A stretch of DNA of 64,000 bases from Tautonia plasticadhaerens (GCF_007752535.1 NZ_CP036430.1:1-64000), one strand, 5' to 3'. Numbered from the stretch's first letter, positions 19,101 to 27,317 are shown. Made by a program: numbers and translations. Notes: generated from the letters alone by a model not told the origin.

Positions 19101-19594
19101 CTCAGGGGCGCCAGCTCCAGGAGCACTTCCTCCGGGCCGGCGAGTTCGCCCGCATCGTCGAGCGGGAAGCGGCTCAGGCGGTTGTGCGGCTGGGGCGACG
19201 GGGCGGTGTAATAGGTGTAGAGGTACTGCTGGTGGTCGTGGTCGTCGTCATGGTCGTGGTCACCGGGAGGGCCGAGCAGGATGCCGCCCAGGCCGCGCTC
19301 TCCCCCCGACGCGGCCTGGACCGTCAGCAGCGGCTCGGGCCGGGCCTCGCCCCCCTCGATCACCTGGACGCGGCCGGTCGCCTGCTCCGAGACGTAGATC
19401 CGGCCCGAGTCGTCGAAGGCCAAGCCGGTCGGGTTCGAGAGCCCCGAGACGAGCTCGCGCTCGACGAACCCGTCGGGCAGGGTCGCGAGCAGGGCCCTCG
19501 ACTCGAGGTGTTCCGGCCCTTGCCAGGCGGGCAGGCATCGGCGGCGACGCCGAGATCGCGAGGGGGTCCGATCGGACGAGCGCGTCCGGAGCAT
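16124..19594 (-). CDS. Secreted glucose/sorbosone dehydrogenase-like protein with PA14 and FG-GAP repeats
   Basis: A 1156-residue exported protein. The ATG at 19592-19594, with GGGAGA seven bases upstream, is preferred over the in-frame TTG at 19609. The Arg-rich N-terminus ends in 'EHLESRALLA', as in the other giant protein. Residues about 40-400 resemble the PQQ-dependent sugar dehydrogenase propeller ('GLSNPTGLAFDDSGRIYVSE', 'NPDGSIPEDNPF', 'GWPLTEGPT'). An Ig-like module follows (about 415-495), then a PA14 sugar-binding module (about 680-815: 'RWEGTLLPQFAEPYTFRV', 'DGGVRLWIGDELVID'), a Pro-Glu linker ('EPEPEPEPEPEP') and six FG-GAP/VCBS repeats. Oddities are a His/Asp-rich loop ('DHDHDDDHDHQQ') inside the propeller and four near-identical C-terminal repeats. 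Sugar oxidation at the cell surface is inferred from the fold only. Confidence 0.83.
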   Translation of the reverse strand: MLRTRSSDRTPSRSRRRRRCLPAWQGPEHLESRALLATLPDGFVERELVSGLSNPTGLAFDDSGRIYVSEQATGRVQVIEGGEARPEPLLTVQAASGGERGLGGILLGPPGDHDHDDDHDHQQYLYTYYTAPSPQPHNRLSRFPLDDAGELAGPEEVLLELAPLSDAFVHNGGGLAWGDDGKLYVGVGDDRQPGLAQQTDSLFGKVLRLNPDGSIPEDNPFYDELEGPSRAIWASGLRNPFKLRNDPAAGGLLIFDVGESTWEEVNLGSPGANFGWPLTEGPTEDLRFSSPVHAYPHTGPMWGCAVVAGAASPADSGAFPGEYAGAFYVADYCNGIRRVDLDTGESTFFATDFGGPIVDLQIGEDGSFYYLSYGEGTSLGVEPNSGAIIQVEYLGTEEPAIFRQPRPQVAPLGGSATFSVSATGAPPYQYQWQRDGADLPGETSPTLSLAGLSPEDDGARFRVVVSNDFGQVVSEEAALTVLPFAAPTVAFLSPRLEDRYRAGASLDFEAVAVDGQGDPLPAEAFSWWIEFHHDEHTHPFLSTTSGITSGSVAIPTSGETSPDVWFRIHVRVVDSNGLATEASRDLLPDTVDVTMRTSPEGLGMTLDDRPVPSPETFTGVVGIRRDLGAPPSQQRDDLTWIFDTWADGGPASREISTPDADSTFTAVYRVDGGFVGEGTGLLASIFESEDLSSLTDVRVDPVVAFDWGPSAPPPVIDPGRFSARWEGTLLPQFAEPYTFRVVADGGVRLWIGDELVIDAWESEGPSLLESAPIDLSAGEEVGLRLEYRQSSGDARVELLWSSPSTPASVVPSSQLIPAPASNPPDSDPEPEPEPEPEPEPPGPEPIREFYDFDGDRRADLLAYDPDSATWAITFADGRVERRPFGAPGDRAAPGDYDGDGTTDLAVFRPESDSVPGAAHWFASLSSGGVINRPFGAPGDRAAPGDYDGDGTTDLAVFRPESDSVPGAAHWFASLSSGGVINRPFGAPGDRAAPGDYDGDGTTDLAVFRPESDSVPGAAHWFASLSSGGVINRPFGAPGDRAAPGDYDGDGTTDLAVFRPESDSVPGAAHWFASLSSGGVINRPFGAPGDRAAPGDYDGDGITDLAVSRPETGEAFLLRSRDQALKLTFEGLGRRTRLISPRWAWLDPGDSGPDEDA
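16294..16951. repeat. 4.4 identical tandem copies of a 150-bp coding unit
   Basis: Reading line by line, the 150-base unit recurs at 16321, 16471, 16621, 16771 and 16921 without any base difference, including at third codon positions. It encodes 50-residue FG-GAP/VCBS repeats ('APGDYDGDGTTDLAVFRPES') of the sugar dehydrogenase-like protein. The flanking repeats at both ends are diverged. Identity at silent sites points to recent expansion or homogenisation. Confidence 0.95.
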
Positions 19595-20030
19595 CGTGGA
19601 TTCTCCCAACCGGCCGACTTCGACACCGTCTCATGCTCCATTATCGGCATTATCGGTCGTCCCTCGCACGGCGCTGATCGAATCGACGGCGGCGATCCGG
19701 GGCGGCGAGCCCGGCCGTCGGCCGCCCGAGACGCCCCCCGGCGCCGGGAGGACGACCCGACGGCGACCGTCACTCGACGATCCGGGGCGCGCGCACGGAG
19801 TCGGTCGGGATGTCGGGAAGGGTGGGAGTCCATGGACCGGGAGGCGGGGGGAAGGTGCCCCTCCGATCGGGCGCAAGGGGCGTCGGTCCCGGTGATTCCC
19901 CGGGGCCGGTCCGGGATCCGACGAGGCTCGTGAATGCGCCCGAGGCGGCGACCGGGAGGGCCGACCCTCACCGGAGGATTGGTCCGGTCGGCCCCGCCTC
20001 GGGGGTCCGAGTCCCGTGCCCGGCCCGCGG
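19595..20030. promoter_or_regulatory. Intergenic region with tandem 9-bp CATTATCGG repeat
   Basis: No gene was recognised between the two leftward genes. At 19639-19656 the nonamer CATTATCGG occurs twice in direct tandem; on the minus strand this gives two GATAAT-like -10 words about 45-60 bases upstream of the sugar dehydrogenase-like gene. It may be the promoter and operator of that gene. No convincing -35 was found. The remainder is GC-rich without recognisable signals. Confidence 0.35.
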
Positions 20031-21677
20031 TCAGGCGACCCGTCGCAGGTCGGGGTCGGACCCATCCTCGACGGCCGTCGTCTCCCCGGCGAGGGCATCG
20101 GGGACGGGAGTCCCCCCCGGCCGGAGGCGCGATCGCAGGTCGGCCAGCGCCGAGGAGAGTCGTCGGGAGGCGGCCGAGGCGAGCTGGATCGGGTTCCTCG
20201 CCGGGCGGCCCCGGGCTTCGAGCTCGGCGGAGAGGGACGCGATCCGGTCCTCCTGCCTCCGGGCGAGTTCCCAGAGCTCGGCAATCCGGATGTCCCGGGC
20301 GGCGACCTCCGACTCCTGCCAGCGGGACATCCGGAGGGCGTCCTCCCGCTCCGCCCGACGACCCTCGTCCATCGCGGCGGCGAGCCCGGCCAGGCGGCCG
20401 TCGAGGGCATCCACCGCGGTTCCCAGGCCGGCGAGCAGCCCGTCCTGGCGGGCGATGTGCCGCTGCAATTCGGCGACCTGGTCGAGCAGCCCGGCGGCGT
20501 GCTGGTCGATCCGGGCGATGTGCTCGTCCTGCCCCGAGGCGTGCGCGAGGTGGCCGGCGATGTGCCCGTCCTGGCGGGCGATGTGGGCGGCCTGGTCCGA
20601 GGCGTGCGCGAGGTGGTTGGCGATGTGCCCGTCCTGCCGGGCGATGTGGGCGGCCTGGTCCGAGGCGTGCGCGAGGTGGTTGGCGATGTGCCCGTCCTGC
20701 CGGGCGATGTGCCGCTGCAATTCGGCGACCTGGTCGAGCAGCCCGGCGGCGTGCTGGTCGATCCGGGCGATGTGCTCGTCCTGGCGGGCGACGTGGGCGG
20801 CCTGGTCCGAGGCGTGCGCGAGGTGGCCGGCGATGTGCTCGTCCTGCCGGGCGATGTGCCCCTCCAACTCGGCCAGGCGGTCGGCCAGCGACGCGGCGTG
20901 GCGGTCGCGCTCGGCCAGGCGGTCGGCCAGCTCGGCGGCCCGGCGGCCCAACTGTCGGGAGTGCTCCTCTCCCAGTGACTTCAACAGCGTCAGGCTGTGG
21001 TAGCTGCCGAGCCGGGAGAAGGCCAGCCGGATCAGCGCCGCCTCCCGGTCGTCGGCCTGGAGCAGGGGGAGCAGGCCCTCGGGGATCTCCTCGCCGACGG
21101 CCAGCACCCCCAGGCCGTGGCCGTGGATGAACTCGAAGCTCGGGTAGCGGTCCCGGACCTCCAGCCAGAATCGCCAGACGCCGAAGTCCCGCTCCCGGAC
21201 GTTGGTGTCGTGCAGCAGGACGACCCCCCGGCGGCTGAGCTTCGGCAGCCAGCTGTCGAAGTCGTGCCGGACGGCGTCGTAGGTGTGGAATCCGTCGATG
21301 TGTAAGAGGTCGATCGACCGGTCCGGGAACTGCCCCAGGGCCTCGTCGAAGGTGGCCTGCAGGAGCGTCGAGATGCCGCCGTATCGGGGGTCGTGGTGCG
21401 CCCTCAGCTCGGCCAGGACCTCGGGGCCGTAGCTGCCGCTGTGCTCGTCCCCCTCCCAGGTGTCGACGGCGAAGCAGCGGGCCTCCAGGTTCAGCGAGCG
21501 GACCACCTGGCAGAAGCCGCAGTAGGAGAAGCCGGCGTGGGTCCCCAGCTCCACCAGGGTCGCCGGCCTCGTCGCGCCGATCAGGTACGCCGCGAAGGGG
21601 AAGTGCTCGGCCCAGGAGCTCCGGCACGTCCGGTCCGAAGGGGAGAAGCAGGCGGGGTGGTCGAGGAGGTTCAGCAT
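20031..21677 (-). CDS. Class I methyltransferase with long repetitive coiled-coil tail
   Basis: A 548-residue protein. Residues 1-220 resemble SAM-dependent methyltransferases of the Methyltransf_24 type: motif I 'LVELGTHAGFSYCGFC' near residue 43, then 'FAVDTWEGD', 'LLHIDGFHTYDAVRHD' near 125-140, and 'VLLHDTNVRERDFG'. Residues about 248-412 are a coiled coil of 21-residue units ('HIARQDGHIANHLAHASDQ'), with stretches identical at the DNA level. The start at 21677 matches a paralogous N-terminal domain in the 1372-residue glycosyltransferase at 30809. The frame is open to 21932, but that part is low-complexity. It is the last gene of a leftward operon, so methylation of a surface glycan is likely. 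The tail may set oligomer length or scaffold other enzymes; that is inference. Confidence 0.78.
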   Translation of the reverse strand: MLNLLDHPACFSPSDRTCRSSWAEHFPFAAYLIGATRPATLVELGTHAGFSYCGFCQVVRSLNLEARCFAVDTWEGDEHSGSYGPEVLAELRAHHDPRYGGISTLLQATFDEALGQFPDRSIDLLHIDGFHTYDAVRHDFDSWLPKLSRRGVVLLHDTNVRERDFGVWRFWLEVRDRYPSFEFIHGHGLGVLAVGEEIPEGLLPLLQADDREAALIRLAFSRLGSYHSLTLLKSLGEEHSRQLGRRAAELADRLAERDRHAASLADRLAELEGHIARQDEHIAGHLAHASDQAAHVARQDEHIARIDQHAAGLLDQVAELQRHIARQDGHIANHLAHASDQAAHIARQDGHIANHLAHASDQAAHIARQDGHIAGHLAHASGQDEHIARIDQHAAGLLDQVAELQRHIARQDGLLAGLGTAVDALDGRLAGLAAAMDEGRRAEREDALRMSRWQESEVAARDIRIAELWELARRQEDRIASLSAELEARGRPARNPIQLASAASRRLSSALADLRSRLRPGGTPVPDALAGETTAVEDGSDPDLRRVA

Positions 21678-21811
21678 CCTAGGCTCCACGATTGGCGGGA
21701 CGCTCGACCGCCCGGGGGCCGGGGCGGGATCGGCGGCGAGCCCGGCCCCGCGGTGGGGGGCGGGCCCGCCTTCGGTGCGAGGGCCGGCGATCGTCGCCGC
21801 CCGGTCCGGTC

Positions 21812-22702
21812 TCAGGCGGCCGCGGCCTGCTCGGCCACCGCACGCACCCCGGCGCGGTCCTCGCAGAAGTTCGGGGCGACGCACATATATTCCTTGCGGA
21901 GCAGGAGGCGGCCCGGGGAGACCTCCCAGCACTGATCGGCCGGGTAGTCCTCGGCCCTCCAGAAGTGGTTGACCATGCTCTTTCGCGTCAACGTCGGGTC
22001 GGAGATCTTCGATCCGCCGTGGTAGAGCTGGGAATGCCAGATGAACATGTCACCTTTCTTGGGGAAGAAGACCTGCGGCTGCAGTCCCCGGGCCTCGATC
22101 TCGGCGTCGATGTAGCGGTCGAAGCCCGGCATCTCGTCGGGGATGAAGGAGATCTGGCCGTGCGAGAAGCGGTACGGCTCGATCAGGTGGCTCTTTGGGT
22201 AGTACTGCAACGCCCCGGCCCCGGGCAGGATGTCCTCCAGGGCGAACCACATTGCGACCATCCGGTGCCATCCCCGGGGCGGCATGTACAGCGAGTCGAA
22301 GTGGAAGCGCTGCTCCGATCCCTTCTCGAAGTTCAGCCCATTGAACATCAAGGGGGTCCCCTCGAGCAGCTGCGAGGCGATGCCCTGGACCCTGTCCGAC
22401 AGTAGAATCCCCAGCGTGGCCGGGTCGTGCAGATACAGGTGGTTGAGCTTGTACTGGTAGTTCCTCGCCGATTCGGGCAGGTAGCGGAGGTACGTCTCCT
22501 GGTAGTTGCTGCTGCCCGTGTAGGCCGAGATGGTGGCGCCGTTGTAGATCGACTTGTCGGACCAGACCCGGTCGACGCCGTCGTTGATCGTCGCCACCTC
22601 GTCGTCGGTCAGCAGGTTCTCGACGATGAGGTAGCCCTCGGCGAAGAAGGACTCGACCTGCTCCGCGCTCAGCACTTCGCTCGACGTGGTCGTCATGGCC
22701 AT
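21812..22702 (-). CDS. Phytanoyl-CoA dioxygenase (PhyH)-family Fe(II)/2-oxoglutarate enzyme
   Basis: A 296-residue putative oxygenase. The ATG at 22700-22702 has AAGGAG nine bases upstream. Iron ligands are suggested by 'HFDSLYMPPRGWHRM' (HxD, about residue 134) and a distal His in 'FIWHSQLYHGG' (about residue 225), with a following Arg region 'PTLTRKSMVNHFW'. The N-terminal 'VESFFAEGYLIVENLLTDDE' is typical of PhyH proteins. Members hydroxylate lipids, sugars or natural products; in this operon of methyltransferases and glycosyltransferases a tailoring hydroxylation of a glycan or its carrier is the likeliest role, but the substrate cannot be told from sequence. Confidence 0.82.
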   Translation of the reverse strand: MAMTTTSSEVLSAEQVESFFAEGYLIVENLLTDDEVATINDGVDRVWSDKSIYNGATISAYTGSSNYQETYLRYLPESARNYQYKLNHLYLHDPATLGILLSDRVQGIASQLLEGTPLMFNGLNFEKGSEQRFHFDSLYMPPRGWHRMVAMWFALEDILPGAGALQYYPKSHLIEPYRFSHGQISFIPDEMPGFDRYIDAEIEARGLQPQVFFPKKGDMFIWHSQLYHGGSKISDPTLTRKSMVNHFWRAEDYPADQCWEVSPGRLLLRKEYMCVAPNFCEDRAGVRAVAEQAAAA

Positions 22703-22790
22703 CTGCCGACGCTCCTTGGAATGGGGGAAGGGGACGGATCGGATCGGGTCTCTGGCGGGTGGGGACTGGGGCCGGATCGGGAGCCGACGC

Positions 22791-23624
22791 TCAGGCGGCC
22801 GGCTTGGTCGCCTCGAGCTGGAAGCCGGCGGCGAAGGCCTTCTGCATCTCCGGGGACAACCGCCGGAGGATCTCCCAGCCGGGGCCCTCGCGACGAGAGG
22901 GATCCCCCCAGGAGGCCCGCCAATCCTCCAGCGTCGTCCTGCCCAGCGTCTCGGCCGCCTCGGCGCCAAGCTCGCCCCGGGCGGCCCAGTCCAGGGCGCT
23001 GGAGAGCCAGGCCAGCACGTAGGCCGGGTTGAAGTTCTCCGACACCCGGAGGTCGGTGATCTCGAAGTCCCGGAACCAGCGCCGGAGGCCGAACTCGGTC
23101 GTGTTGTAGTAGTGGTGCGGCGGCTCGTGCAGCGGCTGGAGGAAGGCCGTCTGCAGGACCAGCCGGCCTCCCGGCCTGAGGACGCGGTGCACCTCGGCCG
23201 CCGCCCGAGGGGGGTCGTGCAGGTGTTCGAAGGTGTTGAAGGTCACCACCGTGTCGAACGTCCCCGAGGCGAACGGCAGGTGATGCGCGTCCCCCACGAC
23301 GTCGGTGTGGCGGAAGATGGTGTACTCGAACTCGACGCAGTTGGGCAGCTTCTCGACCGTCCCCCCGGCGCCGATGTTCAGCGCCACCCCGCCTCGTTCC
23401 CGGATCCAGCGGCGGATCTCCGGCGAGATCTGGTTGCTGGTGTGCCCCTCGGGCATGATCGGTACATCGTCGGCCCCTTCCCGGAAGACCGGCCGGCCGG
23501 CCACGACCGGATACCGGCGGTCGCAGGGGGTGCAGGACCACGCCTCGTCACCCCGGCGGAGTCCGCCCCCGCAGGACGGGCAGGCCAGCAGCGACGACCA
23601 ATCGAGTTCCGGGGTGGGCGTCAT
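22791..23624 (-). CDS. SAM-dependent methyltransferase with N-terminal zinc ribbon
   Basis: A 277-residue protein. Residues 12-40 form a Trm112-like ribbon with two Cys pairs ('CPSCGG' and 'CTPCDRRYPVV'). A class I methyltransferase domain follows: 'ALNIGAGGTVEKLP' (motif I), 'DAHHLPFASGTFDTVVTFNT', 'EVHRVLRPGGRLVLQTAF'. The chosen ATG (23622-23624) begins right before the ribbon; GAGG lies about 13 bases upstream, and the longer open frame upstream is low-complexity. It lies in the leftward glycan operon. The acceptor, probably a sugar or lipid-linked sugar, is unknown. Confidence 0.8.
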   Translation of the reverse strand: MTPTPELDWSSLLACPSCGGGLRRGDEAWSCTPCDRRYPVVAGRPVFREGADDVPIMPEGHTSNQISPEIRRWIRERGGVALNIGAGGTVEKLPNCVEFEYTIFRHTDVVGDAHHLPFASGTFDTVVTFNTFEHLHDPPRAAAEVHRVLRPGGRLVLQTAFLQPLHEPPHHYYNTTEFGLRRWFRDFEITDLRVSENFNPAYVLAWLSSALDWAARGELGAEAAETLGRTTLEDWRASWGDPSRREGPGWEILRRLSPEMQKAFAAGFQLEATKPAA

Positions 23625-23808
23625 CTCACAATATCCTCGAAGGGGAGACGGGCCGGAGGCGGTCGGAGCACGCCGCTGCGGCCCGGGGATCTCGCGGGGG
23701 TCACGCCCCGGGACGGTCGACGGGCCGAGCCGGCCCGCCTGCGACCGCCGGGAGCTCGAGGCCGGGACCTGTCCCACCCGGGACGGGACGCGACCCCTGC
23801 GGGGCCGG

Positions 23809-25080
23809 TCAGCGGCCCCCGGCGTGTCGGGGGCCGGCGGCGACCCGGGCACGCCGGTGGATTTGCCGCAGCAAACCGCCGACACCGTCCCGACGCCAGA
23901 CCCGGACGGCCCGGCGGGTGATCGAGGGCGACGGCGTCGGGGCGACGAGCGTCGTCTCCTCGATCGTCCTGGTCAGTCCGTCCCGCTCCTGCCGGAGCCG
24001 CCAGACGAGCTCCAGGAGGTGGTCGACGTCGCATCGGAGCCGCCAGACGAGCTCCAGGAGGTTGCCGACATCGCCCCGGAGTTCGTTACGCCGTCGGCCC
24101 GACTCGGCCAGCAGGAATTTCGCCCGATCGACGTCGATCCCGACGCCCGGGTCGTCCGGGGCGATCTCCCGCCGGGTCGGCTCGTCGAGGTGCTGCCAGA
24201 CCTGCTCCAGGAGGAGGTCGACGTCGCGACGCAGCGCATCGCGTTCCCGGCCCGACTCGGCCAGCAGGACCAGGGCCCGCTCCATGTCGATCCCGCCGCT
24301 CGAGTTCCCCGGGACGAGCTTCTGCCGGGTCGACTCGTCGAGCTGCGACGCGGCGACCGCGGCCCGGCAGACGCCCTCGACCAGGCGGATGAAGTCGAAG
24401 TTGCCGGAGAAGAACGCCGAGATCCGGCCGAGCGTGGTCGCCTCGGCGTCCGGGTCGTCGGCGAGCACCCCGACCCCGCTCTCGCCGAGGATGCCGCCCA
24501 GTTCCCGGAAGAGGGACAGCCGGCTGGGCCCCCCGTCGCCGGATCGCGAGACCAGCTCGGCGACGGCGTCGCAGCGTCCGGTCGGGCCGAGCCCGAGGAC
24601 GAGCACCGGCCCCTTCCCGGCGATCCGCCCGGCCTCGTCGAGGCGGTCGGAGAACTCCCGGCGCGACAGGCCGCCGGCGTGGACGATCGCCACCTCGCAA
24701 TCGATCCTCCCCGGCGAGGCCGAGCCCGGGACCCCGGGGACGATCGGCTCGACGGGGCAGGGGGCCTCGAGTTCGGCGATCGAGTCCCGGAGCGCCGCCC
24801 GCCAGCCGGAGACGGACCCGTCGTCGTCCCGGGGGATCCGGACCAGTCGGACGGTGCGGCGCGTCGCGGCGAGCAGCGTCGAGGCACCCCGGGTCGCCCC
24901 GGAGGCCAGGTCGGCCACGGCGATCCGATCGGCCCGGAAGTCGAGGTAGAGCGAGACGAGCAGGGCGTCGAGCGGCCCGATTCCCGGGCCGTCGCCCGCC
25001 CGATCGAAGTGCTCGGCCACCCTCCGGTAGGACGAGGAGATCGAGGGCAGCAGTTCCGCATCGGACCGTCGCTTGCTCAT
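23809..25080 (-). CDS. Hypothetical protein, methyltransferase-like N-terminus with repeated helical C-terminus
   Basis: I do not recognise this 423-residue protein with confidence. The N-terminal half has an alternating strand/helix pattern with 'IAVADLASGATRGASTLLAA', loosely like a nucleotide-binding motif, but the usual acidic residues are weak. Residues from about 270 on are helical with repeated phrases, including tandem 'LLELVWRLR' and paired 'LAESGR' segments, so a coiled-coil scaffold is plausible. The ATG at 25080 is chosen because GGGAG lies eight bases upstream; the alternative ATG at 25104 adds eight residues. It is flanked by a glycosyltransferase and a methyltransferase in the same operon, so a glycan-assembly accessory role is inferred. 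Confidence 0.6.
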   Translation of the reverse strand: MSKRRSDAELLPSISSSYRRVAEHFDRAGDGPGIGPLDALLVSLYLDFRADRIAVADLASGATRGASTLLAATRRTVRLVRIPRDDDGSVSGWRAALRDSIAELEAPCPVEPIVPGVPGSASPGRIDCEVAIVHAGGLSRREFSDRLDEAGRIAGKGPVLVLGLGPTGRCDAVAELVSRSGDGGPSRLSLFRELGGILGESGVGVLADDPDAEATTLGRISAFFSGNFDFIRLVEGVCRAAVAASQLDESTRQKLVPGNSSGGIDMERALVLLAESGRERDALRRDVDLLLEQVWQHLDEPTRREIAPDDPGVGIDVDRAKFLLAESGRRRNELRGDVGNLLELVWRLRCDVDHLLELVWRLRQERDGLTRTIEETTLVAPTPSPSITRRAVRVWRRDGVGGLLRQIHRRARVAAGPRHAGGR

Positions 25081-25157
25081 CCTGAGCGCTCCCGTCGCCT
25101 TCATCGATCAGACCCCACCGGTCCTCCCGTCGCCCCCGGCCGCCATCCGAATCGGGG

Positions 25158-25937
25158 TCAGTGGTATCCGAGGTCGGGGTGGTACCGCAGGCAGTTGGTC
25201 TCCAGCGGCAGCATCGGCCGGGCGCCGACCTGGTCGAAGATCCGCCGGATCCGGCCGTTGATGCGGTGGTTCTGGTCGGTGTCCTTGATCATGGAGTTGG
25301 GCACGATGTAGTAGTAGCCGAAGACGACCGGCACGAAGAGGATCCTCCGGCCGGTGGTCGCCAGGTGCAGCCAGAGCTCGTAATCCTCGTGGGCCGAGCA
25401 GGAGGCGTCGTAGCGGCCGGAGTCGTGGACCTGGACGCGGTCGACCATCGAGAACGCGTCGACGTAGTTCCCCGAGAAGATTTTCGGATGGATCCCGGCG
25501 TTGCTGATCATCCAGCCGGCCCTCCGGGCGTTCTGCTCCCGGGCCAGCAGGTTGCCGAAGGCGGCGGCGGCCCCGGTCTCCTTCAGGGAGCGGTGCAAGA
25601 GGCCGAGGTTCCCGGGGACGAGCTCGTTGTCGGCGTCCATGAAGACGACGTATCGGTAGCTCGCCTCGTCCAGCCCCCGGTTCCTGGCCGCGGCGAGGCC
25701 CGAGTTGCGCGCGTGGGAGGCGACCCGGAGGCCCCGGTCTCGGTAGATCACCTCGAGCTGGCGGAGCAAGGGGGCCGAGCCGTCCCGGGAATGGTCGTCG
25801 ACGACGACCAGCTCGCTCGGCACCCCGGACCGGCGCATGGCCTCCACGCCGGCCAGCCCCGAGGCGATCGACCGGGGCAGGAAGACCTCGTGGTTCCAAT
25901 TCGGGATCACGATCGTCACGCCGTCTCGGTCCATCAC
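25158..25937 (-). CDS. Family 2 glycosyltransferase
   Basis: A 259-residue GT-A fold enzyme that would add a sugar from a nucleotide donor. 'GVTIVIPNWNHEVFLPRSIA' opens the domain, 'LVVVDDHSRDGSAPLL' carries the first Asp pair, and 'YVVFMDADNELVPGNLG' is the DxD metal site. 'SAHEDYELWLHLATTGRRI' is the catalytic ED segment. The start is GTG at 25937 or ATG at 25934; both follow a G-rich tract. It is the second gene of the leftward operon. Donor and acceptor are unknown. Confidence 0.88.
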   Translation of the reverse strand: MMDRDGVTIVIPNWNHEVFLPRSIASGLAGVEAMRRSGVPSELVVVDDHSRDGSAPLLRQLEVIYRDRGLRVASHARNSGLAAARNRGLDEASYRYVVFMDADNELVPGNLGLLHRSLKETGAAAAFGNLLAREQNARRAGWMISNAGIHPKIFSGNYVDAFSMVDRVQVHDSGRYDASCSAHEDYELWLHLATTGRRILFVPVVFGYYYIVPNSMIKDTDQNHRINGRIRRIFDQVGARPMLPLETNCLRYHPDLGYH

Positions 25938-25988
25938 ACTCCGCCCCCCATTCGCCCCGCGTCTCGTCGCATTGCCTCGGGTCGGCCG

Positions 25989-27017
25989 TCAGGCCGACAG
26001 CGGCCACGGCCGGTCGGCCGGCGTCCGGGCCGACGGGCATCGGATCCCCAGATCCGCCAACGCCCCGGCGAAGGCGGCCGAGAGCGACCGCCGCCGATAG
26101 GCGTCGGTCGCCAGGCGGCGATACCAGGCATCCCGGCCGGGGCGGAGCGCCTCGGACAGTTCCTCCTGGGGCACCATCATCGGCCGGAGCGGGGCGTCGT
26201 CCGGGGGCTCCTGGCCGTCGATCAGGGCCTTGATCGGCACGCACCCCGAGAGGACCGAAAGCCGGAACCGCTCGGGCTCCATGTAAAAATACGGGTGGTG
26301 GGAACACCAAATATGATAGCGCGACTTGCCCAGGACCGCGAGGAACTGGTCGTGGTTCAGGTGCGGCGAGCCGGCCTCGGTATACGGCTCCAGCGGCGGC
26401 ATGTAGACGAAGCCCGAAGGATCGACGGCGTTGACCAGGTGGTCGACGAACCCGGCCCGATCGGCCGTCACGTGGCCGACGAACGACCAGGGGATCGGCC
26501 GGTCGTCACCCCGGCCGGCGGCCGCCTCCAGCGCCCGGAACTCCGAGGCGGTCAGGCCGTCGGGCACGAACCGGTAGGAGACCCCGATCCCCGGGGGGAC
26601 CCAATCCGACTGGTCCACGAGGCCCAGGTCGAGGATCGTCCCGACCCCGGCCCGCTCGCACCAGGAGGAGAGGTCGCCGAACCAGTGGGTCCGGACCGAG
26701 TCGAGCCCCACGTTGGCCAGCAGTCGGAACGGGCCGAGCGCCCGGAGTCGACGGATCCCCGCGTCTCGGTCCCCGCCGCCGAGCAGGACCTCGCCGACGT
26801 TCATCACCATGCAGAGGTCGGCCGGCTCTTCCCCCCGCCGGGCGTCGGCCTCGGCCTCTGCGAGGGTCCGGATCGCGACGCGCAGGCCGAGCCCGGTGAG
26901 GGCCTCGGAGACGCGACGGCCCGTCGTGTTGTAGAAATAATTGATCGTGCCAGGAATGAGCACCAGCGCCTTCGAGGCGGTCGGCCCGATGGCCTCCGGG
27001 GATGCCTGCGATCCCAT
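25989..27017 (-). CDS. Probable GT-B type glycosyltransferase-like protein
   Basis: A 342-residue protein, first gene of the leftward operon. The ATG at 27015-27017 has AAGGAG six bases upstream. Residues about 15-60 ('KALVLIPGTINYFYNTTGRR') and the segment 'FRLSVLSGCVPIKALIDGQE' followed by 'MMVPQEELSEALR' resemble the C-terminal half of exostosin or family 1 type glycosyltransferases, where a Glu/Ser-Gly segment binds the nucleotide sugar. 'SFVGHVTADRAGFVDHLV' fits the linker strand. Family assignment is tentative. It is divergent from the GHMP kinase gene and probably shares a regulated promoter region with it. Confidence 0.6.
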   Translation of the reverse strand: MGSQASPEAIGPTASKALVLIPGTINYFYNTTGRRVSEALTGLGLRVAIRTLAEAEADARRGEEPADLCMVMNVGEVLLGGGDRDAGIRRLRALGPFRLLANVGLDSVRTHWFGDLSSWCERAGVGTILDLGLVDQSDWVPPGIGVSYRFVPDGLTASEFRALEAAAGRGDDRPIPWSFVGHVTADRAGFVDHLVNAVDPSGFVYMPPLEPYTEAGSPHLNHDQFLAVLGKSRYHIWCSHHPYFYMEPERFRLSVLSGCVPIKALIDGQEPPDDAPLRPMMVPQEELSEALRPGRDAWYRRLATDAYRRRSLSAAFAGALADLGIRCPSARTPADRPWPLSA

Positions 27018-27317
27018 GAACCGCTCCTTGGTCCTCGCCCGGGGCACGTCCCTGCGCCCCCCACGGCCGGCCCTCCCGGGCGTGGAGCGGCGTCGCCGCC
27101 CCGGGGAGGTCGGGCCCGGATTGGCGGGAGCATAAATGTCGGTTCGAGAACCGTCAATTGCAATCGCAATCCCCCGGCGGAGGAGGAGGATGCGGCCCGT
27201 CGCTCGCGATTGACAGGCCCGGGGCGAGCGAGTAAACGTGCCGCCGGCCCGCTCGCCGCACCCGACGGGTCGGCGGCGACGAACGGGGCCGCGCCAGGGG
27301 CGAGGAAGCCGAGATCG
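27018..27317. promoter_or_regulatory. Divergent promoter region between two glycan operons
   Basis: On the minus strand TTGACG (27152-27157) and TATGCT (27129-27134) are separated by exactly 17 bases, a strong promoter for the leftward operon. Its spacer contains the palindrome CGGTTCGAGAACCG (27140-27153), a likely operator. On the plus strand TTGACA (27210-27215) with TAAACG 17 bases on (27233-27238) is a weaker candidate for the rightward operon. The AT content rises locally. Confidence 0.6.
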
